Virus record (IMG/VR): IMGVR_UViG_3300017991_000454
Location: 1-20,357 of that record
DNA: 20,357 bases
DNA from: a virus
Strand: one strand, 5' to 3'
Under the pieces are notes generated by a model. That model searched no databases. It saw only the letters and a list, made by a program, of their open reading frames with translations, and had not been told where the DNA came from. The number at the start of each line of letters is the position of its first letter. Position 1 is the first letter of the stretch. Shown piece after piece: positions 6,961 through 13,797 of this stretch. Both the position numbers and the translations under genes were made by a program.

Positions 6961-7146
6961 ATGGTAGTTGTGAAAGAAATTGTTGACGCGACTGGCTTTG
7001 TTGAGGAAAAACAAAAGCAATTCAAGTTTCCTGAATGCGCTGATGTTCGGATTGATGGCGGCAAGCTGTCTTATATGCAATTGATTGGATTAGGCTTGTT
7101 TGATGTTGTTGTTGATCACATTATGAGAAAAAATAATTTGAAATAG
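6961..7146 (+). CDS. 61-residue hypothetical protein (moron-like)
   Basis: 61 residues from ATG 6961, 6 bases after GAGGTGA (6948-6954); an in-frame GTG at 6952 lies inside that site and is unlikely. The sequence runs from a short strand (MVVVKEIVD) through a charged part (EEKQKQFKFPECADVRIDGG) to a hydrophobic helix (YMQLIGLGLFDVVVDHIM) and a basic end. No family recognised. It has its own -10 element and terminator, so it is a second moron-like unit beside the zinc-ribbon gene, with a near-identical ribosome-binding site (both GAGGTGA). Confidence 0.7.
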   Translation: MVVVKEIVDATGFVEEKQKQFKFPECADVRIDGGKLSYMQLIGLGLFDVVVDHIMRKNNLK

Positions 7147-7158
7147 ATCGCAGAAATC

Positions 7159-7185
7159 AAAAAACGCCAATCTAAGGCGTTTTTT
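7159..7185 (+). terminator. intrinsic terminator after the 61-residue gene
   Basis: AAAAAACGCC (7159-7168), a 7-base loop, GGCGTTTTTT (7176-7185): a 10-bp perfect stem with T6 tail. The flanking CAGAAA/TTTCTG extends the symmetry. It may act in both directions. Confidence 0.85.
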
Positions 7186-7264
7186 CTGTTTAACCAACCA
7201 ACCACGCACATACAACCACACAAATGCTGTAACCACACTAAATTCAAAACTGGTGGGCAAATTT

Positions 7265-7294
7265 TTGCATTAGCACTATAAAATATGGTATTAT
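7265..7294 (+). promoter_or_regulatory. promoter upstream of the scaffold/capsid genes
   Basis: TTGCAT (7265-7270), an 18-base spacer and TATTAT (7289-7294). The start would be near 7301. A hairpin (7315-7328) and a terminator (7328-7371) follow at once, so transcripts would either stop as a short RNA or, if the terminator is overridden, continue into the scaffold and capsid genes. Confidence 0.5.
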
Positions 7295-7300
7295 GGTGAG

Positions 7301-7371
7301 TGACAAAAAGGTTGTCCGTCTTTACGGAACACCGCAAACGCAGATCAAATGCGTTGGGCGGTGTTTTTTTA
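7301..7371 (+). ncRNA. predicted leader or small RNA ending at a terminator
   Basis: Predicted only from a promoter (7265-7294) followed after about 7 bases by a structured stretch. It holds a hairpin TCCGT-CTTT-ACGGA (7315-7328) abutting a terminator hairpin. No start codon with a ribosome site lies in it. It may be an attenuator or antitermination leader for the late genes, or a free-standing small RNA of about 70 bases. Confidence 0.3.
7328..7371 (+). terminator. strong intrinsic terminator before the scaffold gene
   Basis: Outer stem AACACCGC (7328-7335) with GCGGTGTT (7358-7365), a small internal loop, inner stem AACGCA (7337-7342) with TGCGTT (7350-7355), and a T-run to 7370. Lying between a promoter and the scaffold start (7412), it could be regulated. 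Confidence 0.85.
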
Positions 7372-7411
7372 TTTTACGTGCGTTCACGATACAACGAAAG
7401 GATAATTGAAA

Positions 7412-8044
7412 ATGTTTGGTAACGATTTGGTCTTTAACAATATGCTGTTTGACGAAGATGGTGGCAGCGGTGGTTCTGATGCTGGTGATGATGCAGGCAC
7501 TACAAACAACACAGATCAGGACAAAGAAAGAAACAAACCTGTCAACATTCCGAAATATCGACTTGATCAAGAGATTGCAAAGCGCAAGGCTTTGGAAGAA
7601 CGATTGAGCAAGATTGAAGAAGAACAGCGCACCGAAGCTGAAAAACGTTTGAAAGAACAGAATGAATGGAAACAGCTTTATGAACAGGCAAACGCAGAGC
7701 TTGAAGAAGCAAAAACAAAGGTTTCTGACTTTGATGCTATGAATTCAAGCATCGAAGAAATTTACCAGAACAGCATCAAAGATTTGTCTGAAGAAGCGGT
7801 TGGCATGATTCCTGAACAGCTTACAACACAACAGAAGTTGCAATGGGTAACGGCACACAAGGCGAAACTACAACGCAAACCCATGCCTAATGTCTCTGCT
7901 GATGGGCGTTCTGACAACGGTGGTGGTGGCGGCGATTATGGGCTGACCCCCGAAGAAATCGCAACTGCACGAAAATTCGGTATGTCGCCAAAAGATTACG
8001 CTTTATCAAAAGATGGAAAACTTGACGAAATTGGAAAAAATTAA
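7412..8044 (+). CDS. capsid scaffolding protein
   Basis: 210 residues from ATG 7412, 9 bases after AAAGGA (7398-7402); an in-frame TTG at 7406 is less likely. Scaffolds direct capsid assembly from inside the prohead and then leave or are cleaved. The layout fits: a low-complexity acidic Gly/Asp/Asn N-terminus (to about residue 42), a long charged coiled coil from PKYRLDQEIAKRKALEERL to about residue 110, a linker, a Gly-rich stretch (DNGGGGGDYG), and a C-terminal helix-turn segment (LTPEEIATARKFGMSPKDYALS). It sits directly before the decoration and capsid genes, the usual place. Confidence 0.85.
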   Translation: MFGNDLVFNNMLFDEDGGSGGSDAGDDAGTTNNTDQDKERNKPVNIPKYRLDQEIAKRKALEERLSKIEEEQRTEAEKRLKEQNEWKQLYEQANAELEEAKTKVSDFDAMNSSIEEIYQNSIKDLSEEAVGMIPEQLTTQQKLQWVTAHKAKLQRKPMPNVSADGRSDNGGGGGDYGLTPEEIATARKFGMSPKDYALSKDGKLDEIGKN

Positions 8045-8069
8045 CTAGAAACAAAAAGGATGAACAATT

Positions 8070-8513
8070 ATGGCAGCTCCTGCTTATACTTGGGAATTTG
8101 TTTATGATCTTTGGGGTGATCGTGTCCCGAAGATTGCTGTACTTCCGGCAGCCGCGTCACTTGACACAGTTGACGGAACATTGGTTTATTTGAATTCTGG
8201 GGCAGTAACCGCAGCTGGCGCATCTTCAAGCACTTTGCTTGGGATTGCTCGCGAAACTGTGACCAGCGCAACCGCCGGTGACCCTGTGCGCGTTGAATTG
8301 ATTGGTTTTGGCATGGTCATTCGTGGCACTGCTGACGCTGACGCTTCCGCACTTGCACCGTTTGTCAACAAGACCGTTGATCTCAACGCTGATGGTAGTC
8401 TTGACGTTGCTGACACTTCAAATGGTTGTCTGGCTGTGTTCAAGACTTCTGGCACAAGCGACACAATCGTTGACTGTGTGATCACTGAATCTGACATGGC
8501 AGCGGTAAACTAA
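8070..8513 (+). CDS. head decoration (capsid-stabilising) protein
   Basis: 147 residues. AAAAAGGA (8053-8060) is 9 bases upstream. The protein is small, Ala/Val/Thr-rich and beta-type, with the pattern LVYLNSGAVTAAGASSSTLLGIARE then AGDPVRVELIGFGMVIRGTAD, seen in small phage decoration proteins that bind outside the capsid and strengthen it. It lies between scaffold and capsid genes, as lambda gpD does before gpE. Its own structure is not provable here; a second structural role is possible. Confidence 0.7.
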   Translation: MAAPAYTWEFVYDLWGDRVPKIAVLPAAASLDTVDGTLVYLNSGAVTAAGASSSTLLGIARETVTSATAGDPVRVELIGFGMVIRGTADADASALAPFVNKTVDLNADGSLDVADTSNGCLAVFKTSGTSDTIVDCVITESDMAAVN

Positions 8514-8530
8514 AAGGATGGTGAAATAAG

Positions 8531-9457
8531 ATGGCTGGAACAATGATTTCTTCTAATTGGGCACGCTCTGTTTTGCCCATCATGCGCAACCAATGGTATC
8601 AGCGCATGCAAGCAACACCATCTGCTGTTATGCAGTTATTTGGTGTTGAATCCTCAAATTCTTCAGTTGAATATTCTGAAGGCATAGGTGATTATGGTCT
8701 TGTGCCTGAATACAATCACCTTGATGACACTGGTAGCAATGCAATCGAGTATGATAAATTCTCCCGGTTGTATGAAACCACATTTACCCACAAGGAATAC
8801 GCCAAAGCAACCAGCATTGAACGCAAACTTGTGGATGACGAGAATTATGGGCTGATCAATCGGCGCGCTCGTATGCTTGGTACTTCATTTGGTCAGACTC
8901 GCGCCAGCCATGCCGCAAGCGTTTTTGAAAACGCATTCTCTGGCGTGCTTGGTAGTGACGGCGTTGTTTTGTGCAGCGCATCTCACCCGAATCGACCTGA
9001 TGACACCAGCACAACTCACAGCAACTTGGGCACTTCCGCATTGTCTGATGCTTCTGTGAAAGCAACCTTGATTGCTGGAAAGAGCATGGTTGATGACCGC
9101 GGCAACCCCCTGCCTGCAAACTATGACACAATTGTTGTGCCTGCCGAACTTGAACCGACTGCATGGACAATCGTCAATTCAATCAATCAGTCTGGTACTG
9201 CTGACAATGATGGCAACTATGTTGGTTCAAAGAACCTGAAGGTTATTACCGAAGTTTGGCTGACCGATGCAGACAATTGGTTCATGGTTGACAGCTCGCT
9301 GTCACAAGATCACCTGCTTTGGTTCAACCGGGTAATGCCTGAATTCGATATTGATGCAAACAGCAATTTCAATCTGGTTGCAAATTATCGTGGATACATG
9401 CGTTACAGCTTTGGCTGGGATGACTGGCGGTTCATTTACGGTCATAACGTGTCCTAA
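8531..9457 (+). CDS. major capsid protein (HK97 fold, Mu gpT-like)
   Basis: 308 residues. It builds the icosahedral shell. Recognised by the segment VVLCSASHP near residues 145-153 with upstream SIERKLVDDENYGLINRRARMLG and FGQTRASHAASVFENAF, all typical of the Mu gpT/HK97-like capsid group, and by the typical end YMRYSFGWDDWRFIYGHNVS. Length is normal; there is no obvious N-terminal delta domain, in agreement with a separate scaffold gene. GGTGA (8520-8524) lies 6 bases before the ATG. A stable hairpin without a T-run follows at 9475-9502. Confidence 0.9.
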   Translation: MAGTMISSNWARSVLPIMRNQWYQRMQATPSAVMQLFGVESSNSSVEYSEGIGDYGLVPEYNHLDDTGSNAIEYDKFSRLYETTFTHKEYAKATSIERKLVDDENYGLINRRARMLGTSFGQTRASHAASVFENAFSGVLGSDGVVLCSASHPNRPDDTSTTHSNLGTSALSDASVKATLIAGKSMVDDRGNPLPANYDTIVVPAELEPTAWTIVNSINQSGTADNDGNYVGSKNLKVITEVWLTDADNWFMVDSSLSQDHLLWFNRVMPEFDIDANSNFNLVANYRGYMRYSFGWDDWRFIYGHNVS

Positions 9458-9474
9458 ACACTGATCTAAACGGC

Positions 9475-9502
9475 GCAGGGTGGGCAATGGTGTTCACCCT
9501 GC
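9475..9502 (+). other. stable hairpin after the capsid gene
   Basis: GCAGGGTG (9475-9482) and CACCCTGC (9495-9502) form an 8-bp GC-rich stem with a 12-base loop, 17 bases after the capsid stop. No T-run follows, so it is not a standard terminator; it may protect the capsid mRNA 3' end or slow transcription. The 144-base gap to the next ATG holds no other clear signal. Confidence 0.55.
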
Positions 9503-9600
9503 ACAAACTAACAACAATCTAAAATTATAGTCTTTTCTTATAGCAGTTAATCGTGGTTGCCGCCACTAAACCCTATAAGAAGGTACTGAAAGGAAAGATT

Positions 9601-9981
9601 ATGGCAACTCATTTTTCTGGTGAAGTAGTATCAACAAACGGTTTCACTGGTGACATCACCGGCGATGTGACCGGCGATGTGACTGGTCAGGTTTTTGGCA
9701 ATGTCACCGAATACACATCCAGTGGCGCAATCGCCTTAACTGACAGTTTCGCGACCTTTAACACGACCAGCGGTTCTGCCGCAATGACTTTGGCAGATGG
9801 AACAGAAGGGCAGTTTCTTGGACTTTCGTTCACCACAGATGGTGGCGATTTGGTTATAACGCCTGCAAACTTTGCGAATGGAACTAGCATCACATTTGCA
9901 GACGCGAATGATTGTGCTTCTTTAGCATTTGATGGAACGAACTGGCACATTATATCAAATGTTGGCGGCACGATTGCATAG
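9601..9981 (+). CDS. small beta-rich structural protein with GDVTG repeats
   Basis: 126 residues from ATG 9601, just after AAAGGAAAG; the frame is open to a GTG at 9553 but that lacks a ribosome site. Residues 13-34 repeat GDITGDVTGDVTGQVFGNVT, coded by a near-perfect 12-bp tandem repeat, a pattern common in phage fibre and decoration proteins where it may form a beta-helical stalk. The rest is beta-rich (GSAAMTLADGTEGQFLGLSF, GTNWHIISNVGGTIA) and resembles a small trimeric fibre head. Probably a virion surface protein; exact place unknown. Confidence 0.65.
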   Translation: MATHFSGEVVSTNGFTGDITGDVTGDVTGQVFGNVTEYTSSGAIALTDSFATFNTTSGSAAMTLADGTEGQFLGLSFTTDGGDLVITPANFANGTSITFADANDCASLAFDGTNWHIISNVGGTIA

Positions 9982-9991
9982 GCGGTGACAT

Positions 9992-10372
9992 ATGGCAGTA
10001 ACAACTACACGAAGTGATTTGAGCGGTGCTGATGGTTTCAATTCTTTGAGAAAAGACAATGAAACTGGCACGGCAGCAATCACTTCTTCAGCCGCCATTG
10101 TCAAACCAACGCGACTGATCAGCGTTTCTTGTAAATTCAACGCAGCACCGACAACCAGTGAAAATTTGACGATAACGGCAAATCTGGCATCGGGTGCGGT
10201 TTATGATGTGCTTCTGTACAGCGTTGACCCATCTGCCAGCAGCTTGACTGATCTTGTATGGCTGCCTGATGAACCAATGTGGTTTTATGATGGCGATTCA
10301 ATTGATATTGCTTACACCAACACCGACACTGAAGATTATGGCATTGAAATTGTGATGATGGAATCAGTCTGA
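9992..10372 (+). CDS. small beta-rich structural protein
   Basis: 126 residues, with GGCGGTGA a few bases before the ATG. The sequence is a run of predicted strands: RLISVSCKFNAAPTTSENLTITANLASGAVYDVLLYSVDP, then LPDEPMWFYDGDSIDIAYTN and YGIEIVMMESV. This is the profile of a jelly-roll or immunoglobulin-like accessory capsid protein. No catalytic motif, signal or membrane segment. It shares one base with the next start (TGATG), so the two are co-translated. Confidence 0.65.
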   Translation: MAVTTTRSDLSGADGFNSLRKDNETGTAAITSSAAIVKPTRLISVSCKFNAAPTTSENLTITANLASGAVYDVLLYSVDPSASSLTDLVWLPDEPMWFYDGDSIDIAYTNTDTEDYGIEIVMMESV

Positions 10373-10884
10373 TGACCGCAATAATCAATGGCGCAATTCA
10401 AGATGAATTCAGTGGAAATATAAGCACTGATGGATACATCACTGGAAAGAAGGTTGGTGTATTTGCGGCGTTGAACGCATCTGCTGACACAACTGTGACC
10501 ACAGCAGGCACGTATTACCCAATTGCAGGCACGTTCACTAATGACCCCTTTGAAGATTTTGGCGCGGCAACGGTTCACACACCGGGCATCAAATATGAAG
10601 GCACGTTGACACAGTATTTTGAAATTGACTGGCACGCAACGTTAAGCGCGAATGGCAACAATAAAACCGTTATTTGCGCAGTAGAAAAGAATGGTGTTGT
10701 TGTAACGTCAAGTCAGATGGGCAAGTTTTGCAAAACAAGTGGCGAGCTTTATAATGCTTCTGGAACTTGCGTGATTGAGCTTGCAGAAGATGATGAAATT
10801 CAGTTGGTTGTAACATCAAGCGGAAATGGTGACATTATAACGTTTGCAAATTACACAACCAGCATTACTGAATTCTTTGACTAA
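10372..10884 (+). CDS. putative TNF/C1q-like virion protein 1
   Basis: 170 residues, ATG 10372 overlapping the previous stop by one base. It begins MTAIINGAIQDEF, closely similar to the next protein (MVAIINGESQ). The body fits a TNF/C1q-type jelly roll: GKKVGVFAALNASADTTVT, GIKYEGTLTQYFEIDWHATLSANGN, VICAVEKNGVVV, AEDDEIQLVVTSSGNG, and an aromatic end (FANYTTSITEFFD). Phages use such trimeric knobs on capsids or fibres. The assignment comes from strand pattern and not from a diagnostic motif. Confidence 0.6.
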   Translation: MTAIINGAIQDEFSGNISTDGYITGKKVGVFAALNASADTTVTTAGTYYPIAGTFTNDPFEDFGAATVHTPGIKYEGTLTQYFEIDWHATLSANGNNKTVICAVEKNGVVVTSSQMGKFCKTSGELYNASGTCVIELAEDDEIQLVVTSSGNGDIITFANYTTSITEFFD

Positions 10885-10893
10885 GGATAAAAC

Positions 10894-11418
10894 ATGGTAG
10901 CAATAATCAATGGTGAATCACAGGAATCACAATTTGAAACATCAATTGCTGAAACCATAAAGATGCACCGCACAACTATTCAAAATGGCTCAACCGCAAA
11001 CGCGTGGACAGATTGCGACACATTTACTGTGATCGCAGACGAAACGCAAGGTGGCATTGCCACATTGAATGTTGATGGCAAAACGCTCGAAATTCTCAAA
11101 GATGGACTGTACCAGTTTGGCGGTTGTCTGCATGTTCAGAACAATACCGCTGGCGTTTTCTCTGGTATCACCGTTTTAAGTAGGCTAGTGCAGGATGGCA
11201 CAGAAATGCGCTGTTCACAACGTGGCTATGTTATCAATATCGCTGCTGGCGGTGAAGATGTATTGAGTTACAACGGCACTGCTGCTTTAGCGGCTGGTGA
11301 AGAAGTGAAATTGCAATACTACACTGACAACACAAACGTTGACTTCTTCAGTGATTCAAACTTTGACAACGCGGTGGCTTATACGCTCTGGTTGATCAGA
11401 GTCGGCGAGCTTGAATAA
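10894..11418 (+). CDS. putative TNF/C1q-like virion protein 2
   Basis: 174 residues. AAGGA (10883-10887) overlaps the previous stop and precedes the ATG. It shares its first seven residues in pattern with the preceding protein (xxAIINGxxQ), suggesting a related assembly anchor at the N-terminus. The core LEILKDGLYQFGGCLHVQNN, ITVLSRLVQDG, LAAGEEVKLQYYTDN and YTLWLIRVGELE is a typical C1q-like strand order. Likely a virion surface trimer. It lies directly before the connector genes. Confidence 0.65.
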   Translation: MVAIINGESQESQFETSIAETIKMHRTTIQNGSTANAWTDCDTFTVIADETQGGIATLNVDGKTLEILKDGLYQFGGCLHVQNNTAGVFSGITVLSRLVQDGTEMRCSQRGYVINIAAGGEDVLSYNGTAALAAGEEVKLQYYTDNTNVDFFSDSNFDNAVAYTLWLIRVGELE

Positions 11419-11429
11419 AGGTGGTTTAG

Positions 11430-11825
11430 ATGGCAGCAGATTTTAGCTATAACAGCAATCTTTCAACTGATCTTGATTTGGTCAGGTTTCATTGTGGCGA
11501 CAAGTATGAACAAGGTTATTACTTGGCGGATGGTGAAATCAACTACTGGCTAACGGAAAAAACAACCGTTGGCGGTGCTGTTGTTGCATGTATTCAGCAC
11601 ATCATTGCTTTGTTATCGCAACCAAACTTCAAACTTGACTGGATGAGCGTAAGCAATGAAGAAGCGCGCAAGGGTTTTGAAAATCTGTTGAAAGAAAAAG
11701 CGCAGGAATTCGGCATCTCATTATTCAACGTTTCTGGTACTGCTACGATTTCCAGCGGATATCGGGCAGACAGCAACAAGACCGATGAAGATTACACCGG
11801 AACTGGTGCGAGTACGCGAGCATGA
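11430..11825 (+). CDS. head-tail adaptor (Ad1-type, HK97 gp6-like)
   Basis: 131 residues. Adaptors form a ring under the portal. LDLVRFHCGDKYEQGYYLADGEINYWL at the N-terminus, then a helical hydrophobic core (VVACIQHIIALLSQPNFKLDWM) and EARKGFENLLKEKAQEFG, match the helical pattern of the family. AAAGGTGG lies just before the ATG. The stop overlaps the next start (ATGA), opening a run of four tightly coupled connector genes in the usual order. Confidence 0.75.
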   Translation: MAADFSYNSNLSTDLDLVRFHCGDKYEQGYYLADGEINYWLTEKTTVGGAVVACIQHIIALLSQPNFKLDWMSVSNEEARKGFENLLKEKAQEFGISLFNVSGTATISSGYRADSNKTDEDYTGTGASTRA

Positions 11826-12220
11826 AACATTTACCGAATACTCAACTAACTGGAAACATGGCGCGAAGGATGGCACAGCAATTCTTTGTGGATGTGGCTT
11901 ATATCCTGTCTGATAAACAAACCGGGCAAGATGATTATGGGCAGCCAGAAGTTGAAACGCGCGAGAATGAAATCAAATGCTCATTCACCGACAAACCCAA
12001 AGCTGAAATGTGGCGCGCAGTCGCTGACGTTGAAAGCATTGATGCAGAAATTCGGTGGATTGCAAACGAAGGCGATGAAACGCCAAACAAGTCAGACCGG
12101 GTGCGCATTGTACAGCACTTTGAGAACGGCACTTATGAAGCTGGTGTGTTTGAGATCATCGACATTCGTGATCGTGGCACATTCGGTTATATGTGCGCAT
12201 TGCGCAAGGTGCAAATCTGA
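11822..12220 (+). CDS. head closure / stopper protein (Hc1-type)
   Basis: 132 residues from ATG 11822 (ATGA overlap); an internal ATG at residue 13 is an alternative. Stoppers close the DNA channel below the adaptor. The body contains beta strands typical of the SPP1 gp16/lambda FII-like group: VDVAYILSDKQTGQDDYGQPEVE, NEIKCSFTDKPKAEMW, DAEIRWIANEG, DRVRIVQHFENG and YEAGVFEIIDIRDRG. The order adaptor, stopper, neck, completion supports it. The stop shares one base with the next ATG. Confidence 0.7.
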   Translation: MKHLPNTQLTGNMARRMAQQFFVDVAYILSDKQTGQDDYGQPEVETRENEIKCSFTDKPKAEMWRAVADVESIDAEIRWIANEGDETPNKSDRVRIVQHFENGTYEAGVFEIIDIRDRGTFGYMCALRKVQI

Positions 12221-12612
12221 TGGCAGTGAAAACAACGGTCAATGACAAAGGATTTCAGAAGTCTTTGAAAGACATTGTCATTACAAAATCTGAATTGCTC
12301 GCAGTTGAAGGTGCGGGCGCAAGGAACATTGCAACCGCACAGAAAACGCTTGTGCCTGTTGATACTGGTGCAACGCGTGCATCAATTGGCTCGCACATTG
12401 TTTCTGTTTCAGAAGAGCGCATCGTTGACGAAGTTGGCGCAGAAACAGAATACGCACCATTCGTTGAACTCGGAACATCAAACACGAATTACCCAATGCA
12501 GCCATTTGTCAGACCGTCTGTGTTTGGGCGCGAGAAAAGTATTTTTGCTGACATGGCGGATGCTTTCTTTATGACAGTTTTGCGCAGATGGAAAGGCAAG
12601 GTGCAACGATGA
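12220..12612 (+). CDS. neck / tail-joining protein (HK97 gp10-like, Ne1-type)
   Basis: 130 residues from ATG 12220, preceded by AAGGTG (12207-12212) and sharing one base with the upstream stop; the open frame extends back to 12193 but that ATG lies inside the previous gene without a ribosome site. Family hallmarks: KTLVPVDTGATRASIGSHIV and the conserved YAPFVELGTSNTNYPMQPFVRPS segment. These proteins take part in joining head and tail. The stop overlaps the next start by four bases. Confidence 0.85.
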   Translation: MAVKTTVNDKGFQKSLKDIVITKSELLAVEGAGARNIATAQKTLVPVDTGATRASIGSHIVSVSEERIVDEVGAETEYAPFVELGTSNTNYPMQPFVRPSVFGREKSIFADMADAFFMTVLRRWKGKVQR

Positions 12613-13070
12613 CAGGCGAACTTCTGAAAGAAATGCGTAAGGTTATGATCGCTGATGATCAGATTACATCTGTGTTTGGAACTGCTGACGATTATCTTGG
12701 CACGCGCATCTATGTTGACCACGTGCCGGATATACCAGAACCAACCGATGAAGATGACGGCGTGAAATACCCATTGGCGTTGTTGCGCAGTGTGGCAACT
12801 GGTGCGGAATGGGCAAAGAATTCAAGCAATCACCGGCGTGGGCTTCTAAGATCACAAAGAACGCTTGTGCAGTGCGATGTGTGGGCAGACGACCAAATAG
12901 ACCGCTCAACCGCTGTACGTGCCATAGAATGCACAATTTTGCGTTCTGAAGGCGACTGGAATGATATAAGCGTTGGGTTCTTGACCAGCAACGAAGTGCG
13001 CACGCTGTATGATACAGACAATCGAAAATTCAGATCAATTATTGAAATTGAGGTTGGTTACAATGGTTAG
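12609..13070 (+). CDS. tail completion protein (Tc1-type)
   Basis: 153 residues from ATG 12609, with AAGGTG just upstream and an ATGA overlap with the neck gene; ATG 12588 is possible but gives a longer overlap. Tail completion proteins cap the tail tube before joining. Typical features: an N-terminal helix (LLKEMRKVMIADDQI), a beta strand with YVDHVPDIPEP, KYPLALLRSV, then RTLVQCDVWADDQIDRSTAVRAIECTI, a pattern of strand and helix seen in the lambda gpU/DUF3168-like group. The end overlaps the following gene by 8 bp. Confidence 0.75.
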   Translation: MTGELLKEMRKVMIADDQITSVFGTADDYLGTRIYVDHVPDIPEPTDEDDGVKYPLALLRSVATGAEWAKNSSNHRRGLLRSQRTLVQCDVWADDQIDRSTAVRAIECTILRSEGDWNDISVGFLTSNEVRTLYDTDNRKFRSIIEIEVGYNG

Positions 13071-13398
13071 AAAGAAAAAAGTAAAACCTGTTGAAGAAGA
13101 ATGCGAACCATGCGCAGAGAAACGCGCTGATGAACGTTCATCAAAGCAGCTTGAAGAACTTGCAGCAATGGTTGATGCAGAAGCTGAACCTATTGCTGAT
13201 GAAAAGAAAAAAGAACTGCCAAAGTCGCTTGATGACTTGGTGAAACAAGAATTTTTCAAAGGCGTAATACCTGTATGGCGATGTAATGCAGGATGCGACC
13301 ACATGATGAATTCAAAAGACGATATGATCTTGCACGCGCTGACAAAGCATTTCACGCCAGAAGAAGCAAATCAAATTGTCTCAACAGTTAAACTTTAG
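13063..13398 (+). CDS. small zinc-finger-like protein
   Basis: 111 residues from ATG 13063, with AGGTTGG upstream; the open frame extends to 13009 but that start lies well inside the previous gene. The N-terminus is basic (MVRKKKVKP), residues 10-65 are highly charged and helical, and the C-terminal third holds C74-x3-C78-x12-H91-x4-H96 (WRCNAGCDHMM, LHALTKHF), a C2H2-like zinc finger; a C14xxC17 pair lies near the start. Not a known connector. Codons for DERSS at about residues 23-27 contain the 16-bp palindrome. It may be a virion or DNA-binding protein. Confidence 0.75.
   Translation: MVRKKKVKPVEEECEPCAEKRADERSSKQLEELAAMVDAEAEPIADEKKKELPKSLDDLVKQEFFKGVIPVWRCNAGCDHMMNSKDDMILHALTKHFTPEEANQIVSTVKL
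13128..13143. repeat. 16-bp perfect palindrome, copy 3 (inside a gene)
   Basis: TGATGAACGTTCATCA, identical to the two intergenic copies, read here as GAT GAA CGT TCA TCA (DERSS). Its retention within codons hints at a DNA-level function. Confidence 0.55.
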
Positions 13399-13414
13399 AA
13401 AGGTATGGTGAATT

Positions 13415-13780
13415 ATGGCTGAAACTTTAATTGCAACACAAGCAATGCAAGCACCGTTTGCAGATGTGGCTGCTGGTGGGATTGATTTTGTATTCTCCGC
13501 TGCTGACAACGTGAATGGTAATTATTACGTATGCACCGGGCGTGAAATCCTGTTGATGAACAATCCATCAGGCGGTGCGCTGACTGTGACAATTACCAGC
13601 GCGGATGACGCATTCAATCGCAGCGAAGATATTACTGATTATTCGTTAGCGGCTGGTGATTTTGCGTACTTTACTGGTGGACTGACCACACAGCGCGGAT
13701 GGATGACCAGCGGAACGCGCAACATTGTTGTGACCGCTTCAAGTGCTGACGTTGATTTTGCGGTGCTTCAGTTACCGTAA
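13415..13780 (+). CDS. small beta-rich structural protein before the tail tube
   Basis: 121 residues, AAAGG upstream of the ATG. It reads as a compact beta protein: GIDFVFSAADNVNGNYYVCTGREILLMNNPSGG, LTVTITSADD, AAGDFAYFTGGL, NIVVTASSADVDFAVLQLP. Proteins of this type lie beside the tail tube or capsid genes in other phages and are usually virion components. No enzyme motif. It could decorate the capsid or the tail. Confidence 0.65.
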   Translation: MAETLIATQAMQAPFADVAAGGIDFVFSAADNVNGNYYVCTGREILLMNNPSGGALTVTITSADDAFNRSEDITDYSLAAGDFAYFTGGLTTQRGWMTSGTRNIVVTASSADVDFAVLQLP

Positions 13781-13797
13781 GAAAGGAAAAGTGAATT

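Noticed and set aside
7187-7264. CAACCAACCA-type stretch as a repeat or origin
   Set aside because: Only a short C/A-rich run between a terminator and a promoter, with no iteron structure or open frame.
9526-9579. TATAGT and TATAAG in the gap after the capsid gene as promoters
   Set aside because: No acceptable -35 at 16-18 bases; TTGCCG to TATAAG is only 11 bases apart.
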